Shown in pieces: positions 50,019 to 59,019 of a stretch of DNA of 64,000 nucleotides (its first letter is position 1; each line of letters begins with the position of its first letter). The DNA is from Microbispora rosea (lineage in GTDB: Bacteria; Actinomycetota; Actinomycetes; Streptosporangiales; Streptosporangiaceae). The position numbers and the translations under genes are program-made. Where the stretch lies: assembly GCF_900156315.1 (NCBI RefSeq), contig NZ_FTNI01000010.1, positions 164,082-228,081 on the forward strand. The letters run 5' to 3'. A model generated the notes under the pieces. The model did no database searches and was not told the DNA's origin. It saw nothing but the letters and a program-made list of their open reading frames with translations.

Positions 50019-52891
50019 TCGAGTAGAGACAGGCGGTGGGCCGCGGCGGCGGCCTCGCCCCGGGTCGACACGCCGAGCTTGGGCAGGATGTTCGACACGT
50101 GCACGCTGACGGTCTTGGCCGAGATGAACAGCTCCGCCGCGATGTCCCGGTTGCTGCGCCCGGCCGCCACCAGGCGCAGCACCTCCAGCTCGCGCGGGGT
50201 CAGGTCGGCCTGCCGTACGGGCTCGGACGGCGTGGGCTCGGAGAGAGGAGCGCCGAGACGGCGGGCCAGCGTCTCGATCTGGGCGACCAGAGGGGCCGCG
50301 CGCAACGCGACCGCGAGCGGGCAGGCCTCGCGCAGCCGCGCCGAGGCTCCCTCGCGGTCGCCGCTCGCGGCGGCGGCCGTGGCGCCGTGCAGGAGCGCCT
50401 TCGCCTGGACGTACGGACGGCCCAGCCGGCGCCACGCCTCGGCCGCGGCGTCGAACTCGCCCCGGTAGACCAGCCCGAACGCCTCGTTCACCGGACCGGC
50501 GCCCAGGTTGACGGCCAGCCGGTCGCCCAGCCCCCGCACGTGGGCCACCCGGTCGGAGGCGACCGGAGCCGCCGCGTCGCAGACGTATCGGACCGAGGCG
50601 AGCAGCCGTCCGGCGAGCATGGCCTTGCGGGCCAGCGGCGGGTCGTCGAGCGCCCCCTCCAGCACGTCGAGGGCCTTCAGGGGCTCGCCGCGCAGCAGGT
50701 GCCACGCGAGACGCAGGCGGACGTTGTTCGTCCACTCCTGGGTCTGCTCGTCCCGGTGCGGGGAGAAGGCGCCGACCTCGGTGAGGATGTCCTGCGCGAG
50801 GGTTTCTTCGCCGCGCGCGATCGCGATGTCCGCGCGGACCCGCAGCATGTGCCACCGGTTGCGCAGGGTCGGTCCCATCGTCAGGGACCGCTCGATGATC
50901 TCGACGGCCTCGTCCCACCGGCCGAGCGACTCCAGCGCCTCCGCCCGGTTGTTGGCGATGAACGTGCCCTGGTGGCGGAACCTGCCGAACCGCCGGGCGA
51001 GCTTCTCACCCTCCAGCGCGAGCGCCACGGCCTCTTCCGAACGGCCGAGGTTGTCGAGGGCGTCGACGTTGTTGGCCAGGGCGCGCAGGATGATGCGGGG
51101 CGAGTTCAGGCGGGTGCCCATCGCCAGCGCCTGCTCGTTGAGCGCGAACGTGGTCTCCAGGTCGCCGTTGATGGAGTGGCCGAGCGCCAGGTTGATCAGG
51201 AGGTCGGCCTCCTGCACCTCGTCGCCCATCTCGCGGGCGATGCGCTGCGCCTCCTCGGTGAGCGCGGTGCCCTCGGCGACCCCGTCGGCGCACATCAGGG
51301 TCTGGCCCAGCCGGGTCAGCACGAGCGCGCGTACGTCGCCGGGCTCAGGGACCAGTCGTTCGGCGTGCCACAGATACTCCAGGCTTCCCGGCTTGCCCTT
51401 GTGCGCCTTGACGTTGGCCATGCGGACCAGCAGTTCGGCCACCCGTTCGGGGGAGGTCTGCTCGTCCAGCTCGGCCAGCGCGCCGCGCACGTACTTCTGG
51501 CTCTGCTCCATCTCGCCGCTGAGGAAGGCCGCCTCAGAGGCCCGCTCCAGCACCGTGCAGTGGTCGTGGCCGATGCGCTCGGCGGCGTCGGGCACCTTGT
51601 CCCACAGCGTCAGCACGCGTTCGAGCAGCTGGATCTGCTCGGTGTAGGCGAACGACTTGGCCGCCTTCTCGGCCGCCTCCCACGCCGAGATCAGCGCCCA
51701 CAGGTCGTCGCGTGCGGAGTACCAGTGGTGGGCGATCTCGATGGCCGCCCGGCCCGGGGGCACCAGAGCGCGGTCGCGGTCGATCTCCTCGGCGTACCGC
51801 GCGTGCATCCGCGCGTGCTCGCCGGGCAGCAACTCGTCGTGGACCGCCTCGCGGATCAGGGCGTGCCGGAACGCGTACGCCCCGCCGTCGGCCACCTGCA
51901 GCACGTTGGCCGCGATGGCCGGCCGCAGCGCGTTCTCCAGGTCCACGTCGGACAGGCCGCTGACCGCCGCGAGCAGGTCGTGACCGACGCGCACGCCCCC
52001 GGCGGCGGCGATCCTGAGCACCCGCTGGCTCTCCTCGGGCAGCCGCTCCACCGATCCGATGATCAGGTCGTGCAGCGAGTCGGGGAACGAGCACTCGTCG
52101 CCGCAGTCGAGCAGCGCCTCCACGAACAGCGGGATGCCGCCGCTGCGGTCGAAGACCCGGTCCACGTTGGCGAACTCGGGGGTCACCCCGAGGATCCCGG
52201 CCATCTGCGCGGCGACCTCGTCCTGGGTGAAGCGGGGCAGGTCCACCCGGACCACGCCGTCGACCCGCCCCAGTTCGGCCAGCACCGGCCGCAGGGGATG
52301 AGTGCGGTGCAACTCGTCCGAGCGGTACGTCATGACCATCAGGACGGGAGCCGACTTGAGGTTGCGGCTGAGGAAGGCGATGAGGTCCCGGCTGGAGCGG
52401 TCGGCCCAGTGGATGTCCTCGATGACGAGCACCACCGGCCGCCGCTCGGCGAGGCGCTCGAGCAGGGCGAGGATCAGCTCGAAAAGCCGGGCGCGGGCCG
52501 ACTCGGTCTCCCCGTCGCCGCTCGGCTCGCCGAACTCGGGCAGCAGCCTGGCCAGGTCGCGGGCGGCGCCGTCGGGCAGCAGGGCGGCGACCTCGGCCGC
52601 GCCGCACTCCCGGACGAGCTGCCGCAGCGTGGCGGTGAACGGCGCGTAGGCCAGGCCCTCTGCGGACAGCTCCACGCAGCCCCCGACGAGCACGTGGGCG
52701 CCGTCCTGCGCGGCCTGCTCAGCGAACCGGCCGGCGAGGCGGGTCTTCCCCACGCCCGCCTCGCCCCCGATGAGCACTGCCGCGGTGGCCTGCTTGCGCG
52801 CCTGGTCATAGGCCTCGCCCAGGGTTTCCAGCTCCGCGCCCCGCCCGACGAAAACGGGGCTCACCGCCCGGCGTGTCATGTCCTCAAGCAT
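50015..52891 (-). CDS. Large LuxR-family ATP-binding regulator (LAL/MalT-like)
   Basis: The 958-residue protein begins with a STAND-type NTPase: Walker A GGEAGVGKTRL (Lys49), Walker B-like VLVIEDIHWADRSS and FVGRGAELETL before it. A long TPR-like helical middle follows. The C-terminal LuxR HTH reads LTPRELEVLRLVAAGRSNRD then ISAKTVSVHVSNILPKLG. Such regulators respond to sugars or other inducers and oligomerise on ATP. ATG 52891 or ATG 52879 are both possible. No co-directional target gene is adjacent. Confidence 0.93.
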   Translation of the reverse strand: MLEDMTRRAVSPVFVGRGAELETLGEAYDQARKQATAAVLIGGEAGVGKTRLAGRFAEQAAQDGAHVLVGGCVELSAEGLAYAPFTATLRQLVRECGAAEVAALLPDGAARDLARLLPEFGEPSGDGETESARARLFELILALLERLAERRPVVLVIEDIHWADRSSRDLIAFLSRNLKSAPVLMVMTYRSDELHRTHPLRPVLAELGRVDGVVRVDLPRFTQDEVAAQMAGILGVTPEFANVDRVFDRSGGIPLFVEALLDCGDECSFPDSLHDLIIGSVERLPEESQRVLRIAAAGGVRVGHDLLAAVSGLSDVDLENALRPAIAANVLQVADGGAYAFRHALIREAVHDELLPGEHARMHARYAEEIDRDRALVPPGRAAIEIAHHWYSARDDLWALISAWEAAEKAAKSFAYTEQIQLLERVLTLWDKVPDAAERIGHDHCTVLERASEAAFLSGEMEQSQKYVRGALAELDEQTSPERVAELLVRMANVKAHKGKPGSLEYLWHAERLVPEPGDVRALVLTRLGQTLMCADGVAEGTALTEEAQRIAREMGDEVQEADLLINLALGHSINGDLETTFALNEQALAMGTRLNSPRIILRALANNVDALDNLGRSEEAVALALEGEKLARRFGRFRHQGTFIANNRAEALESLGRWDEAVEIIERSLTMGPTLRNRWHMLRVRADIAIARGEETLAQDILTEVGAFSPHRDEQTQEWTNNVRLRLAWHLLRGEPLKALDVLEGALDDPPLARKAMLAGRLLASVRYVCDAAAPVASDRVAHVRGLGDRLAVNLGAGPVNEAFGLVYRGEFDAAAEAWRRLGRPYVQAKALLHGATAAAASGDREGASARLREACPLAVALRAAPLVAQIETLARRLGAPLSEPTPSEPVRQADLTPRELEVLRLVAAGRSNRDIAAELFISAKTVSVHVSNILPKLGVSTRGEAAAAAHRLSLLD

Positions 52892-52949
52892 GTCATGACC
52901 CTTTGCGTGGGTTCGCTTGAATTTTCGGAGCCCTTGTCACGGCGGCTGA

Positions 52950-52985
52950 AAGGCCCGGCCGGGAGGGAGGGTCCGGCCGGGCCTT
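52950..52985 (-). terminator. Terminator of the 55-residue protein gene
   Basis: AAGGCCCGGCCGG (52950-52962) and CCGGCCGGGCCTT (52973-52985) form a perfect 13-bp stem with a 10-nt loop, immediately after the stop of the leftward small gene and before the LAL gene. Confidence 0.8.
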
Positions 52986-52995
52986 CGTACGCGTC

Positions 52996-53163
52996 TCATG
53001 AGGTGCGGAGCTTGCCGAAGGCCGCACGCAGCCGGCGCTGGCCGGAGCGCTCCTGAGCCTTCCTGCCCGCCTGCGCCTGACGGGCGCGGCGGTGGGCGGC
53101 GGCCTCCTCCTGAAGCTCGGCCGCCCGGTTGATCATTACCTGGTAGTGCAGTTCGGGACCCAT
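52996..53163 (-). CDS. Small basic helical protein
   Basis: From ATG 53163, with AAGGAG eight bases upstream, the protein is 55 residues: YQVMINRAAELQEEAAAHRR then an Arg/Gln/Ala-rich helix. The composition suggests a single amphipathic helix, as in many small actinomycete proteins encoded near regulators. Its own ribosome-binding site and strong terminator argue that it is a real transcription unit. Function unknown. The longer frame from 53259 is not used. Confidence 0.75.
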   Translation of the reverse strand: MGPELHYQVMINRAAELQEEAAAHRRARQAQAGRKAQERSGQRRLRAAFGKLRTS

Positions 53164-53361
53164 CAGAGCGTCTCCTTGTTTCGGGTCTCTTCTCGTACTC
53201 CTCAAGGTTCGGTCTAAGGCGTGGTGCGGCACATCGGGCGGATGCCCTATCTCTGGCACGGCCCGACGGCGTAGGACTTCTAAGGCGGGTAAGGAGATGC
53301 CTTAGGAACGCCTGGGTCCCCGGGTTTGGAATCATTCCGCGTGGTCGGGGATGCTGGTCTC

Positions 53362-54363
53362 GTGCCAACTATGACTACTCCGCTCGCGGAGGTCGCCTCC
53401 TCACCCTCGACGCTGCGTGCGTTCCTGCACGGCCTTCCCGGGGTCGACAGGGTCGGGGCGGACGCCCGGGCCGCGATGCTGGGCACGCGATCCATCAAGA
53501 CGACCGCCAAGAAGCAGGCCATCGACATGGCCATCCGGATGGTCGACCTCACCACCCTGGAAGGCGCGGACACCCCCGGCAAGGTCAGGGCGATGTGCGC
53601 GAAGGCGGTGCGGCCCGACCCCGGCGACTCCTCCGTGCCGCCGGTCGCCGCCGTCTGCGTGTACCCCGACCTGGTCGCGACCGCCGTCGAGGCCCTCGCC
53701 GGATCCGGCGTGAAGGTGGCGTCCGTCGCCACGTCGTTCCCCAGCGGCCGGTCCTCCCTTGAGGTGAAGGTCGCCGAGACGTCCCTCGCCGTGGCCGCGG
53801 GAGCGGCCGAGATCGACATGGTCATCGACCGCGGCGCGTTCCTCGCCGGCGACTACCTCAAGGTGTACGAGGAGATCGTCGCCACCAAGGAGGCCTGTGG
53901 TCGTGCCGGAGGCGCGCAGGGAGGGCGTCGTGCCGGAGGCGCGCAGGGAGGGCAGGGTGCGCATCTGAAGGTGATCCTGGAGACCGGCGAGCTCGCGACG
54001 TACGACAACGTGCGGCGGGCCTCCTGGCTCGCGATGATCGCCGGGGCGGACTTCATCAAGACCTCGACCGGCAAGGTGTCGCCGGCCGCGACGCTCCCGG
54101 TGACGCTCGTCATGCTGGAGGCCGTGCGCGACTTCCTGGCCGCGACCGGCCGCAAGGTGGGCGTGAAGCCCGCCGGCGGCATCCGCACCACCAAGGACGC
54201 GATCAAGTATCTGGTGCTGGTCAACGAGACCGCCGGGCCGGACTGGCTCGACCCCGACTGGTTCCGCCTCGGCGCCTCCTCGCTGCTGAACGACCTGCTC
54301 ATGCAGCGGCAGAAGATGGCCACCGGCCGGTACGCCGGTCCCGACTACTTCACGCTGGACTGA
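53362..54363 (+). CDS. deoC: Deoxyribose-phosphate aldolase
   Basis: From GTG 53362 (or ATG 53371) the protein is 333 residues. The Schiff-base Lys233 lies in DFIKTSTGKVSPA and the assisting Lys269 in VGVKPAGGIRTTKDA; VAAVCVYPDLV is the early strand. It cleaves 2-deoxyribose-5-phosphate to acetaldehyde and glyceraldehyde-3-phosphate. It heads a unit with two aldehyde dehydrogenase genes that could remove the acetaldehyde. It is longer than E. coli DeoC, partly from a low-complexity insertion made by a tandem 27-bp repeat at 53901-53953. Confidence 0.94.
   Translation: MPTMTTPLAEVASSPSTLRAFLHGLPGVDRVGADARAAMLGTRSIKTTAKKQAIDMAIRMVDLTTLEGADTPGKVRAMCAKAVRPDPGDSSVPPVAAVCVYPDLVATAVEALAGSGVKVASVATSFPSGRSSLEVKVAETSLAVAAGAAEIDMVIDRGAFLAGDYLKVYEEIVATKEACGRAGGAQGGRRAGGAQGGQGAHLKVILETGELATYDNVRRASWLAMIAGADFIKTSTGKVSPAATLPVTLVMLEAVRDFLAATGRKVGVKPAGGIRTTKDAIKYLVLVNETAGPDWLDPDWFRLGASSLLNDLLMQRQKMATGRYAGPDYFTLD
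53901..53953 (+). repeat. 27-bp in-frame tandem repeat inside deoC
   Basis: The 26 bases at 53901-53926 recur exactly at 53928-53953, a period of nine codons. They encode RAGGAQGGR followed by RAGGAQGGQ, in a loop between the conserved VYEEIVATKEAC and LKVILETGEL segments. Confidence 0.9.
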
Positions 54364-54378
54364 GGGCTGGACTGAGGC

Positions 54379-55806
54379 ATGTTCGAATACGCACCCGCAC
54401 CAGAGTCGCGGGACATCGTCGACATCCGGCCGTCGTACGGCCTTTTCATCAACGGCGAGTGGGTCGAGCCGCAGGGCGAGGAGCGCCACAAGACCGTCAA
54501 CCCGGCCACCGAGGAGGTGCTCGCGGAGGTCGCGTGGGCGGGGGAGGCCGACGTCGACCGCGCGGTCCAGGCGGCGGCCAAGGCGTTCCCCGTGTGGTCG
54601 GCCATGCCGGGCGCGGAGCGGGCCAAGTACCTGTTCCGGATCGCCCGGATCATCCAGGAACGGGCGCGTGAGCTGGCGGTCCTGGAGACGCTCGACAACG
54701 GCAAGCCGATCAGGGAGTCCCGCGACGTGGACCTCCCGCTGGTCGCCGCCCACTTCTTCTACTACGCCGGCTGGGCCGACAAGCTGGCCTATGCGGGGTT
54801 CGGTCCTGATCCCCGGCCGCTGGGCGTGGCCGGGCAGGTCATCCCGTGGAACTTCCCGCTGCTCATGCTGGCCTGGAAGATCGCGCCCGCGCTGGCCTGC
54901 GGCAACACGGTCGTGCTCAAGCCGGCAGAGACCACGCCGCTGACCGCGCTGGCGTTCGCCGACATCTGCCGTCAGGCGGACCTGCCGCCGGGGGTCGTGA
55001 ACATCGTCACCGGCGCGGGCGGGACGGGCGCCGCGCTCGTCAACCACCCCGGCGTGGACAAGGTCGCCTTCACCGGCTCGACCGAGGTCGGCCGCCTCAT
55101 CGCGAGGAGCCTCGCCGGGACGCGTAAGAAGCTCACGCTGGAGCTCGGCGGCAAGGCCGCCAACATCGTGTTCGACGACGCGCCGCTGGACCAGGCCGTC
55201 GAGGGCATCGTCAACGGCATCTTCTTCAACCAGGGCCACGTCTGCTGCGCCGGATCGCGGCTGCTGGTGCAGGAGTCGATCGCCGCCGACCTGCTCGAGG
55301 CGCTCAAGCGGCGCCTCGGCACGCTCCGGCTCGGCGACCCGCTGGACAAGAACACCGACATCGGCGCGATCAACTCGGCCGAGCAGCTCGCCAAGATCCG
55401 CGAGCTGTCGGAGGCGGGGGAGGCCGAGGGCGCCGAGCGGTGGTCGCCCGCCTGCCCGATCCCCGACCGCGGCTACTGGTTCCCGCCCACCCTCTTCACC
55501 GGCGTGGCCCAGTCGCACCGCATCGCCCGGGAGGAGATCTTCGGGCCGGTGCTGTCGGTGCTGACCTTCCGCACCCCCGCCGAGGCGGTGGAGAAGGCCA
55601 ACAACACGCCGTACGGGCTGTCGGCGGGCGTGTGGACCGAGAAGGCCTCGCTCATGCTGTGGATGGCGTCCCGGCTGCGGGCCGGCGTCGTCTGGTCCAA
55701 CACGTTCAACCGGTTCGACCCGGCCTCGCCGTTCGGCGGCTTCAAGGAGTCGGGCTACGGTCGCGAGGGCGGGCGGCACGGTCTGGAGGGCTATCTTGCG
55801 CTGTGA
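54379..55806 (+). CDS. Aldehyde dehydrogenase (NAD(P)-dependent)
   Basis: The 475-residue full-length ALDH has [20 protein letters not shown] with KPAE for cofactor binding, FTGSTEVG, general base Glu255 in [12 protein letters not shown] and nucleophile Cys289 in [11 protein letters not shown]. It ends with the EIFGPVLSV and [14 protein letters not shown] segments. It starts at ATG 54379, 15 bp after deoC. Oxidation of the acetaldehyde formed by DeoC is the obvious role (inference from context). Confidence 0.93.
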   Translation: MFEYAPAPESRDIVDIRPSYGLFINGEWVEPQGEERHKTVNPATEEVLAEVAWAGEADVDRAVQAAAKAFPVWSAMPGAERAKYLFRIARIIQERARELAVLETLDNGKPIRESRDVDLPLVAAHFFYYAGWADKLAYAGFGPDPRPLGVAGQVIPWNFPLLMLAWKIAPALACGNTVVLKPAETTPLTALAFADICRQADLPPGVVNIVTGAGGTGAALVNHPGVDKVAFTGSTEVGRLIARSLAGTRKKLTLELGGKAANIVFDDAPLDQAVEGIVNGIFFNQGHVCCAGSRLLVQESIAADLLEALKRRLGTLRLGDPLDKNTDIGAINSAEQLAKIRELSEAGEAEGAERWSPACPIPDRGYWFPPTLFTGVAQSHRIAREEIFGPVLSVLTFRTPAEAVEKANNTPYGLSAGVWTEKASLMLWMASRLRAGVVWSNTFNRFDPASPFGGFKESGYGREGGRHGLEGYLAL

Positions 55807-56026
55807 TCATTCCTCCGGCCGCCCGTCCTGCAGGTGCGCCGACGGGCAGCGCCGCCGCCTGACGCGCCGGGCGCGCGCCGGTGCCGGGGAGGGCTTCTCC
55901 CGGGGCCGCCGCTCCCGCCGCTTCGCCGTACGGCACGGCTGGTTCGCGCACCGTGGCGGCGTGTGCCGCTGCGGCCAGACCTACCAGCCGGCCCGTCCTC
56001 TGGAGATTGGAACCTTCGATGAGTGA
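55796..56026 (+). other. Possible small Cys/Arg-rich frame between the aldehyde dehydrogenase genes
   Basis: The 212 bp between the two ALDH genes hold an open frame, TTG 55796 to TGA 56026, overlapping both neighbours slightly. Its C-terminal part (RHGWFAHRGGVCRCGQTYQP) has a CxC and a coding-like third-position bias; the N-terminal part is Arg-rich and unconvincing. Either a small protein or only a leader region. Confidence 0.25.
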
Positions 56027-56891
56027 GCGCACCGAACGCCTGAGTGTGCGCAAGACGTACAAGCTGTTCATCGGCGGCGCGTTCCCGCGTTCGGAGAGCG
56101 GAAGGTCGTATGTCGTGACCTCCTCCAAGGGCGACTTCATCGCCAACGCGGCCAGGGCCTCGCGTAAGGACGCCAGGGACGCGGTCTCGGCCGCGCGGAA
56201 GGCGTTCCCCGGCTGGTCGGGCGCCACGGCGTACAACAGGGGCCAGATCCTGTACCGGATCGCCGAGATGCTGGAGGGCCGCCGCGCGCAGTTCGTCGCG
56301 GAGATCACCGCCGTGGGCGGCGTGGGGGCCAAGCAGGCCGGCGAGATGGTGGACGCGGCGGTCGACCGGCTGGTCTGGTACGCGGGCTGGTCCGACAAGA
56401 TCGGGGCGGTCCTCGGGTCGGCCAACCCGGTCGCCGGGCCGTACTTCAACCTGTCGAGCCCGGAGCCGACCGGCGTGGTGGCCGTGGTCGCCCCGCAGGG
56501 ACCGCTGCTCGGGCTGGTCAGCGTGATCGCCCCGGTGATCGTGACGGGCAACACCTGCGTGGTGGTGGCCTGCGAGCGGGCGCCGCTGCCGGCGATCACG
56601 CTGGCCGAGGTGCTGGCGACCTCCGATCTGCCGGGCGGGGTGGTGAACATCCTCACCGGCTCGGCCGCCGAGATCGCCCCCTGGCTCGCGGGCCACATGG
56701 ACGTCAACGGCATCGACCTGACGGGCGCGGACGCCGAGCTGGCCGTCACGTGTGAGGAGCTGGCCGCGGAGAACCTCAAACGGGTGCTCCGGCCGCCGGT
56801 GGATCGCGTGGACTGGCTCGCCGACCCCGGCATCGAGCGGATGACGGCGTTCCTGGAGACCAAGACCGTCTGGCATCCGATCGGGGTCTAG
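56019..56891 (+). CDS. Short aldehyde dehydrogenase homologue lacking the catalytic half
   Basis: From ATG 56019 the protein is 290 residues. It follows the ALDH pattern through the cofactor domain (LFIGGAFPRSESGRSYVV; GVVAVVAPQGPLLGLVSVIA; DLPGGVVNILTGSAAEIAPW). At the place of the nucleotide-binding FTGSTEVG it reads DLTGADAELAV, and it then ends without the Glu base or the Cys nucleophile. It is no longer than the N-terminal half of a normal enzyme. Because the frame is clean and linked to an intact ALDH, it may be a non-catalytic partner subunit rather than a decaying gene. Its TAG stop shares CTAG with the convergent rho stop. Confidence 0.82.
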   Translation: MSERTERLSVRKTYKLFIGGAFPRSESGRSYVVTSSKGDFIANAARASRKDARDAVSAARKAFPGWSGATAYNRGQILYRIAEMLEGRRAQFVAEITAVGGVGAKQAGEMVDAAVDRLVWYAGWSDKIGAVLGSANPVAGPYFNLSSPEPTGVVAVVAPQGPLLGLVSVIAPVIVTGNTCVVVACERAPLPAITLAEVLATSDLPGGVVNILTGSAAEIAPWLAGHMDVNGIDLTGADAELAVTCEELAAENLKRVLRPPVDRVDWLADPGIERMTAFLETKTVWHPIGV

Positions 56892-58030
56892 CCTTTCGCG
56901 AGGGCCAGGAGGAGCTCGGCGTTCGTCCCCGTGTTCTTCAGCGTGGTGAGGAAGCGTTCGAACGCCTCCTGGTCCTGCAACGCCCGGCGCAGCCGCCAGA
57001 TCAGCGGCTGCTCCGCCGGGTGGAGCAGCAGTTCCTCGCGGCGCGTGCCGGAGGCGACGACGTCGACGGCGGGGAAGACGCGGCGGTCGGCCAGGCTCCG
57101 GCTCAGCTTCAGCTCCATGTTGCCGGTGCTCTTGAACTCCTCGAAGAGGTTGTCGTCCATCTTCGAGCCGGTCTCGACCAGCGCGGTGGCGAGGATCGTG
57201 AGCGAGCCGCCGCCGGAGATGTTGCGGGCGGCGCCGAGCACCTTCTTGGGCTGGTGCAGGGCCCGGGCGTCCATGCCGCCCGTGAGCACGCGTCCGCCGC
57301 TCGGCGCGGCCATGTTGTACGCCCGGCCGAGGCGGGTGATCGAGTCGATGAGCACGACCACGTCACGGCCCGCCTCCACGAGCCGCTTGGCCCGCTCGAC
57401 GGCGAGCTCGGCCGCGGTGATGTGGTCCTGGGGCGCGCGGTCGAAGGTCGAGGCGATCACCTCGGCCTGGACCGACGCGCGCATGTCGGTGACCTCCTCG
57501 GGCCGCTCGTCCACCAGGACGACCATGAGGTGGCATTCGGGGTGGTTGGTGGTGATCGCGTTCGCGACGGACTTGAGGAACATCGTCTTGCCGGCCTTCG
57601 GCGGGGCGACGATCAGGCCGCGCTGGCCCTTGCCGATCGGCGCGAACAGGTCGATGACCCGTGTGGTCAGGACGTTCCGCGTCGTCTCCAGGCGCAGCGG
57701 CTCGTCGGGGTGGATCGGCACGAGGTCGGCGAAGTGCGGTCTCGCGGTGTCCACGGGCTCGCCGTTCACGATCGTGACGGCGGTGAGCCTGCCGTTCTGG
57801 GCGACGCCGCGGACCTGGTCGCCGCGGCGCAGGTCGAGCGCGTCCGCGAGCGCGGCCGGGACCGTCACGTCCTTCGGGCCGGGGAGGTAGCCGTTCGTAC
57901 GGATCACCGTGTTCCTGCCCGACCTGTCGAGCAGGCCGGTGACCTCGGTGGCCGGGGTGTCCTTCGTACGGGCCGGCCTGGTGCGGGCGACGCCGCGCGG
58001 CTTGGGAACGCTGAGAGTGGTGGTGGTCAT
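56888..58030 (-). CDS. rho: Rho-type transcription termination factor, short form
   Basis: From ATG 58030 (GAGGAG six bases upstream) the protein is 380 residues. It has a brief N-terminal RNA-binding domain (GYLPGPKDVTVPAALADALD), Walker A region VAPPKAGKTMFLKSV, Walker B VVVLIDSITRLGRAYN, and the ring loops GGRVLTGGMDARAL and FEEFKSTGNMEL. These are diagnostic of Rho. The main Rho of actinomycetes is much longer, with a large charged N-terminal insertion. This one has only about 30 extra residues, so it is probably a second, accessory Rho. Confidence 0.9.
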   Translation of the reverse strand: MTTTTLSVPKPRGVARTRPARTKDTPATEVTGLLDRSGRNTVIRTNGYLPGPKDVTVPAALADALDLRRGDQVRGVAQNGRLTAVTIVNGEPVDTARPHFADLVPIHPDEPLRLETTRNVLTTRVIDLFAPIGKGQRGLIVAPPKAGKTMFLKSVANAITTNHPECHLMVVLVDERPEEVTDMRASVQAEVIASTFDRAPQDHITAAELAVERAKRLVEAGRDVVVLIDSITRLGRAYNMAAPSGGRVLTGGMDARALHQPKKVLGAARNISGGGSLTILATALVETGSKMDDNLFEEFKSTGNMELKLSRSLADRRVFPAVDVVASGTRREELLLHPAEQPLIWRLRRALQDQEAFERFLTTLKNTGTNAELLLALAKG

Positions 58031-58239
58031 GGAACTCCTCGGGCTGGAGATGTCTGGGAAAGCGTGGGTGGGCGCGATCGCCTGCCGGAGCGGGATTCGC
58101 GCGGGTTTCACGGAGAGGCCGAAGCAGGAAGGCCGACCGGAGTGTGGGGCGCGTATGGGCTCACAGACGGAGCCAGAACCATACGACTTGCCGCTGACTA
58201 TAACAGGCTCACCGGCCGCGGTGATTCCTCATGATCGCG

Positions 58240-58818
58240 CTACCGGGACTGCAAGGCGTCGAGCGCCACGGCCATGGCGATGACCAGGCGGCGGTCGAGG
58301 CGCGGATCGCGGATCTCGATGGCGTACCGGTCGCGCAGTCCCCACCTGCGGTCGACCGAGAACGCGATCGAGGCGCCGATGCTGAAGTCGAAGTGGTACG
58401 GCAGCCACTCCAGGGAGTCGGAGAACCGGCGTAACAGGGCGACCGTCAGGCGCCGCTCCTGCCCGGTCAGCGTCGGCAGTCCCGGCTGCTGGAGGTGCCA
58501 GGTCGAGCGGAGCAGCGACCGGCCGAAGTCCTTGCGGAACGTCCCGATGGAGTTCCCGGCGTCGTCCACCACGTCGTACTCACCCGCGAGGTCGAGGACC
58601 TTGCGCGCCTTGAACCCGGCCAGCGCCGCCTGGCGTGACTCGTCCGTGTAGAGCGTCACCTGCTCCTTGAGGGCCATCCGCTTCTGCTCGGCGAAGGCCA
58701 CGGCCTCGCCTTCCGAACCGTCGGGGTCAGCCACATGGACGACGTACCTGTTCACCATCATGGTGATCTTCTGGCGCAGGTACAGGCGGGTCTGTGCCTG
58801 CAGGGCCGCTAATTCCAT
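58240..58818 (-). CDS. LURP-one-related (Tubby-like / scramblase-fold) protein
   Basis: From ATG 58818 (GGAG seven bases upstream) the protein is 192 residues. It has a charged N-terminal segment, LYLRQKITMMVNRYVVHVAD, then VVDDAGNSIGTFRKDFGRSL and LLRSTWHLQQPG. These match the LURP-one-related family, a 12-stranded barrel around a hydrophobic helix. Bacterial members have no established function; lipid or membrane association is proposed. It is a single gene. Confidence 0.82.
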   Translation of the reverse strand: MELAALQAQTRLYLRQKITMMVNRYVVHVADPDGSEGEAVAFAEQKRMALKEQVTLYTDESRQAALAGFKARKVLDLAGEYDVVDDAGNSIGTFRKDFGRSLLRSTWHLQQPGLPTLTGQERRLTVALLRRFSDSLEWLPYHFDFSIGASIAFSVDRRWGLRDRYAIEIRDPRLDRRLVIAMAVALDALQSR

Positions 58819-58974
58819 GCGAGACTCCAAGGACGGTCGTTTGTCTCCCTATATGCCCTCTTCCCGAAGAAGATCACCAGTGAGATGCCGTCGAATCGAC
58901 GACCGGTGCGCCGGACGGCCGTCAGTGACCATAACCACACTTTTCGGGCTTGTAGCTCCAAGGGAACATCCCTA

Positions 58975-58993
58975 TAAGGTAAGCCTTACCTAA
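58975..58993. promoter_or_regulatory. Iron box (DmdR/IdeR operator)
   Basis: TAAGGTAAGCCTTACCTAA is a 19-bp near-perfect palindrome (core AGGTAAG-C-CTTACCT, 58977-58991) matching the iron-box pattern TTAGGTTAGSCTAACCTAA. It lies 26 bp before the siderophore-binding lipoprotein gene, overlapping its likely promoter: repression when iron is sufficient. Confidence 0.88.
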
Positions 58994-59019
58994 ATAGAGC
59001 CTTGGCAGGGAGTCTCCGT

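Noticed and set aside
50036-53056. 1006-residue rightward frame
   Set aside because: Antisense shadow of the LAL regulator, which has Walker and LuxR motifs.
53901-53953. CRISPR-like repeat
   Set aside because: Only two adjacent in-frame copies without spacers inside deoC; no cas genes in the window.
53401-55779. 792-residue leftward frame opposite deoC and ALDH
   Set aside because: Shadow frame; the opposite strand encodes two recognisable enzymes with intact active sites.
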